DNA of 35,572 nucleotides from Thiotrichaceae bacterium UBA4486 (lineage in GTDB: Bacteria; Pseudomonadota; Gammaproteobacteria; Eutrophobiales; Eutrophobiaceae), in NCBI GenBank assembly GCA_002389045.1, contig DGNS01000005.1, positions 8,669 through 44,240 of the forward strand, given 5' to 3'. Below the pieces are notes generated by a model. The model saw nothing but the letters and a program-made list of their open reading frames with translations. It had not been told where the DNA came from and did no database searches. How positions within the stretch are numbered: position 1 is the stretch's first letter; each line of letters starts with the position of its first letter. This document shows positions 33,240 to 35,572 of this stretch, piece after piece. The translations under genes were made by a program, and so were the position numbers.

Positions 33240-33268
33240 CGGTACCCGCGCCACCGTCGCGGGTACCG
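33240..33268 (+). promoter_or_regulatory. pnp leader hairpin, probable RNase III site
   Basis: CGGTACCCGCG (33240-33250) pairs perfectly with CGCGGGTACCG (33258-33268) across a seven-base loop, 39 bases before the pnp start. There is no T run, so it is not a terminator. In E. coli, RNase III cuts a long stem in the pnp leader and PNPase then destabilises its own message; this hairpin is in the right place. Confidence 0.65.
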
Positions 33269-33307
33269 GAGCAGACATTCCATATACTCATATCCAGGTA
33301 AATCAAT

Positions 33308-35392
33308 ATGAACGTAGTACGAAAAGAATTCGAATTCGGCAACCGCAGGGTTACTCTCGAAACCGGCCGCATAGCCCGGCAGGCCAGCGGCGCTGTCGTG
33401 GCCAGTATGGGTGATACAGTGGTGCTGGTGACCTGTGTGGCTAAAAAAGATGCCGATCCCGGCCGTGACTTTTTCCCTTTGACGGTGGACTACCAGGAAA
33501 AGACCTACGCGGCGGGCAAGATCCCGGGCGGCTTTTTCAAGCGCGAAGGGCGCCCCAGCGAAAAAGAAACCCTGACCTGCCGCCTCATCGATCGTCCCCT
33601 CCGCCCCCTGTTCCCCAAAGAATTCAAAAACGAAGTACAAATCATCGCGACCGTGCTGTCCCTGGATTCCGAAGTGGACCCGGACATCGTTGCCATGATT
33701 GGCGCCTCCGCCGCAATTGCCATATCCGGCGTGCCTTTCAACGGGCCCATAGGCGCGGCCAGGGTCGGCTACAAGGACGGTAATTACATACTCAATCCAT
33801 CCTTCAGCGATCTGGAGGAATCAGAACTCGACCTGGTGGTGGCCGGAACCCGTTCATCGGTGCTGATGGTGGAGTCCGAAGCCAGGCAGTTGCCCGAGGA
33901 TGTCATGCTCGGAGCTGTCATGTATGGCCATGAACAAATGCAGACTGTCATTGATAACATCATCGCCCTGGCCGAGGAAAACGGCACTCAATCCTGGGAC
34001 TGGCAGCCGCCGGAAAAGGACACCGCTCTGGAAGAAGCGGTTTCCACCCAATGTGCCGATTTATTGCGCGAGGCTTACAGCATTCGCGACAAGCTGAATC
34101 GCCGTGACCGCCTCGATGAAATTCGCAAGGCAGTGATCGAGAGCCTGTGCGAGGTCGACGAACCCAAATGGACCAAGGCACAGGTGGCGGACGCCATTGG
34201 CAGTCTGGAAAGCAGCCTGGTGCGCAGCGGCATTCTGGCCGGAGAACCGCGTATTGACGGACGTGACACCAGGCAGATTCGACAGATCGATATTGAAGTC
34301 GGCATATTGCCGCGAACCCACGGTTCTGCGCTGTTTACCCGCGGTGAAACCCAGGCGATTGTGGTCACCTCGCTGGGCACCGATCGCGATGCACAGATTA
34401 TTGACGCCATCGAGGGCTCACGCCGTGAACCGTTTATGCTGCATTATAATTTCCCGCCGTTCTGTGTCGGTGAAACCGGTCGCGTCGGTACGCCGAAGCG
34501 CCGTGAAATCGGCCATGGTCGCCTGGCCAAACGCGGCATTCTGGGTGTCATGCCGAACATGGAAACTTTCCCGTATTCCATCCGGGTAGTTTCAGAAGTA
34601 ACAGAATCCAATGGTTCGAGTTCCATGGCCACCGTCTGTGGTACCAGTTTGTCATTGATGGACGCCGGTGTGGCAATCGAGGCACCCGTGGCCGGAATTG
34701 CCATGGGCCTGATCAAGGAAAGTGATAATTTTGTCGTGCTTTCCGACATCATGGGTGACGAGGATCATCTCGGCGACATGGACTTCAAGGTGGCCGGTAC
34801 GGACAAGGGTGTCAATGCCCTGCAAATGGACATCAAGATTGACGGCATTACCCGTGAAATCATGGAAGTGGCGCTGGAACAGGCAAAAGAAGGCCGCCTG
34901 CATATTCTCGAGAAAATGAACGTGGTGATCAGCAAGCCCCGCGTGGAAATGTCCGAATACGCGCCCCGCATTACCACGATTAAAATCCACCCTGACAAGA
35001 TACGCGATGTGATCGGCAAGGGTGGCGCCACCATCCGTTCGATTACGGAAGAGACCGGTACGACCATTGATATCGATGATGACGGTACGGTCAAGGTGGC
35101 AGCGATTGACAAGGCGGCCGGGGATGAAGCCATACGCCGTATCGAGCAGCTGACGGCCGACATTGAAGTCGGCAAGGTGTACGAAGGCCGCGTTGCCAAA
35201 CTCATGGACTTCGGCGCTTTTGTGAACATACTGCCGGGCAAGGACGGGCTGGTGCATATATCCCAGATATCCGATGAGCGCGTTGAGCAGGTCAGTGACA
35301 AGCTGACAGAAGGTGAATTCGTCAAGGTCAAGGTCCTTGAAGTGGACAAGCAGGGCCGGGTGCGACTGAGTATGAAGGCGGTCAACGAATAG
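33308..35392 (+). CDS. pnp: Polyribonucleotide nucleotidyltransferase (PNPase)
   Basis: PNPase degrades RNA 3' to 5' with phosphate and is a part of the degradosome. The 694-aa product has two RNase PH-like domains (first about 10-210; second from about 300, with ALFTRGETQAIVVTSLG), an intervening helical domain, a KH domain with the VIGKGGATI loop at about 568 and a C-terminal S1 domain (from about 622, GRVAKLMDFGAFVNILPGKDGLVHISQ). Length is normal (E. coli 711 aa). A leader hairpin suggests autoregulation with RNase III. Confidence 0.97.
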   Translation: MNVVRKEFEFGNRRVTLETGRIARQASGAVVASMGDTVVLVTCVAKKDADPGRDFFPLTVDYQEKTYAAGKIPGGFFKREGRPSEKETLTCRLIDRPLRPLFPKEFKNEVQIIATVLSLDSEVDPDIVAMIGASAAIAISGVPFNGPIGAARVGYKDGNYILNPSFSDLEESELDLVVAGTRSSVLMVESEARQLPEDVMLGAVMYGHEQMQTVIDNIIALAEENGTQSWDWQPPEKDTALEEAVSTQCADLLREAYSIRDKLNRRDRLDEIRKAVIESLCEVDEPKWTKAQVADAIGSLESSLVRSGILAGEPRIDGRDTRQIRQIDIEVGILPRTHGSALFTRGETQAIVVTSLGTDRDAQIIDAIEGSRREPFMLHYNFPPFCVGETGRVGTPKRREIGHGRLAKRGILGVMPNMETFPYSIRVVSEVTESNGSSSMATVCGTSLSLMDAGVAIEAPVAGIAMGLIKESDNFVVLSDIMGDEDHLGDMDFKVAGTDKGVNALQMDIKIDGITREIMEVALEQAKEGRLHILEKMNVVISKPRVEMSEYAPRITTIKIHPDKIRDVIGKGGATIRSITEETGTTIDIDDDGTVKVAAIDKAAGDEAIRRIEQLTADIEVGKVYEGRVAKLMDFGAFVNILPGKDGLVHISQISDERVEQVSDKLTEGEFVKVKVLEVDKQGRVRLSMKAVNE

Positions 35393-35443
35393 TACACCGT
35401 CCTGGAAATGCCGGGTCAACTGCATGTCCGGTGCCTGTGTTTT

Positions 35444-35472
35444 GCAAAAACCCCGATTCGGGGTTTTTTGCG
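35444..35472 (+). terminator. Intrinsic terminator after pnp
   Basis: GCAAAAACCCCG pairs with CGGGGTTTTTTGC across the loop ATT (35456-35458). The A-run/T-run extension makes it usable on both strands. It ends the rimP-pnp block. Confidence 0.92.
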
Positions 35473-35485
35473 TTTAACGCTATAG

Positions 35486-35570
35486 ACCCTAACGTTGCAT
35501 AAATTTTTGGCGCAGGACCGCTTCGCTCCTTCTATAGCAGCATTATCAGTGCCGTGCTCGCTTTTTCCAA
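35486..35570 (+). repeat. Right copy of a window-end repeat element
   Basis: This matches the left end of the window in inverted orientation: a 25-base identical core (35486-35510), then weaker matches to ATTATCAG (35542-35549) and TTTTTCCAA (35562-35570). It starts 14 bases after the pnp terminator and runs out of the window. Relative to the left copy it has about eight extra bases, around the imperfect hairpin AGGACCG-CTT-CGCTCCT region. Confidence 0.7.
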
Positions 35571-35572
35571 TC

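Noticed and set aside
33240..33268. Terminator of rpsO
   Set aside because: The stem is strong, but it is not followed by a T run and lies in the leader of pnp, which is normally cotranscribed with rpsO.
35486..35572. Integron attC site at the window ends
   Set aside because: CCCTAAC near a gene's 3' end and a palindromic core resemble an attC inverse core, but the base before YYYAAC is not a purine and I find no GTTRRRY partner in either copy, nor an integrase or cassette array.

Overview
This window looks like chromosomal DNA of a gammaproteobacterium of moderately high GC content. The basis is gene order: three blocks match the enterobacterial arrangement. They are mltD / yafS-like methyltransferase / rnhA / dnaQ; surE-pcm-nlpD-rpoS; and initiator tRNA-rimP-nusA-infB-rbfA-truB-rpsO-pnp. 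A finer placement, for example among the sulfur-oxidising orders, is only a guess. There are no phage genes, no intact transposase and no CRISPR array. Most genes are core metabolism or information processing.

Layout. At 1-4540: apt (-), endonuclease V (+), a predicted exported Pcm-like methyltransferase (+) and a two-domain Aas lysophospholipid-repair enzyme (-). At 4679-8410: MltD (-), then a YafS-like methyltransferase, RNase HI and the DNA polymerase III epsilon subunit, all (+). At 8466-10407 (-): a CGFS glutaredoxin and an orphan hydantoinase B-type subunit. At 10679-13458: Fe superoxide dismutase with its terminator, then argD-argF with a 4-base overlap. At 13558-17049: surE-pcm-nlpD-rpoS, followed by a convergent Mth938-like gene. 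At 17508-21708: adenylate kinase, an extremely basic histone-tail-like protein, PBP1b and an overlapping TPR lipoprotein that may be its activator. At 21725-23452: a small exported unknown protein and a GYF-membrane-pentapeptide protein. At 23528-26251: a complete AmmeMemoRadiSam gene set. At 26309-35472: the tRNA-fMet/nusA/infB/pnp block, with a stable-RNA type promoter, a tandem array of decayed tRNA copies, an attenuator-like rimP leader and an RNase III-type pnp leader hairpin.

The unusual material lies mostly between genes. (1) Two intergenic regions (4546-4676 and 13445-13538) are filled by seven-base tandem arrays with inverted arms; the second supplies the last codons and stop of argF. 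(2) A 104-base tandem duplication in front of the initiator tRNA carries decayed copies of that tRNA. (3) The two ends of the window carry the same roughly 80-base element facing outward, abutting the apt stop codon and lying just after the pnp terminator, which suggests a dispersed repeat at both boundaries. (4) AmmeMemoRadiSam is a widespread three-protein set of unknown bacterial function and the best candidate here for unexplained biochemistry.
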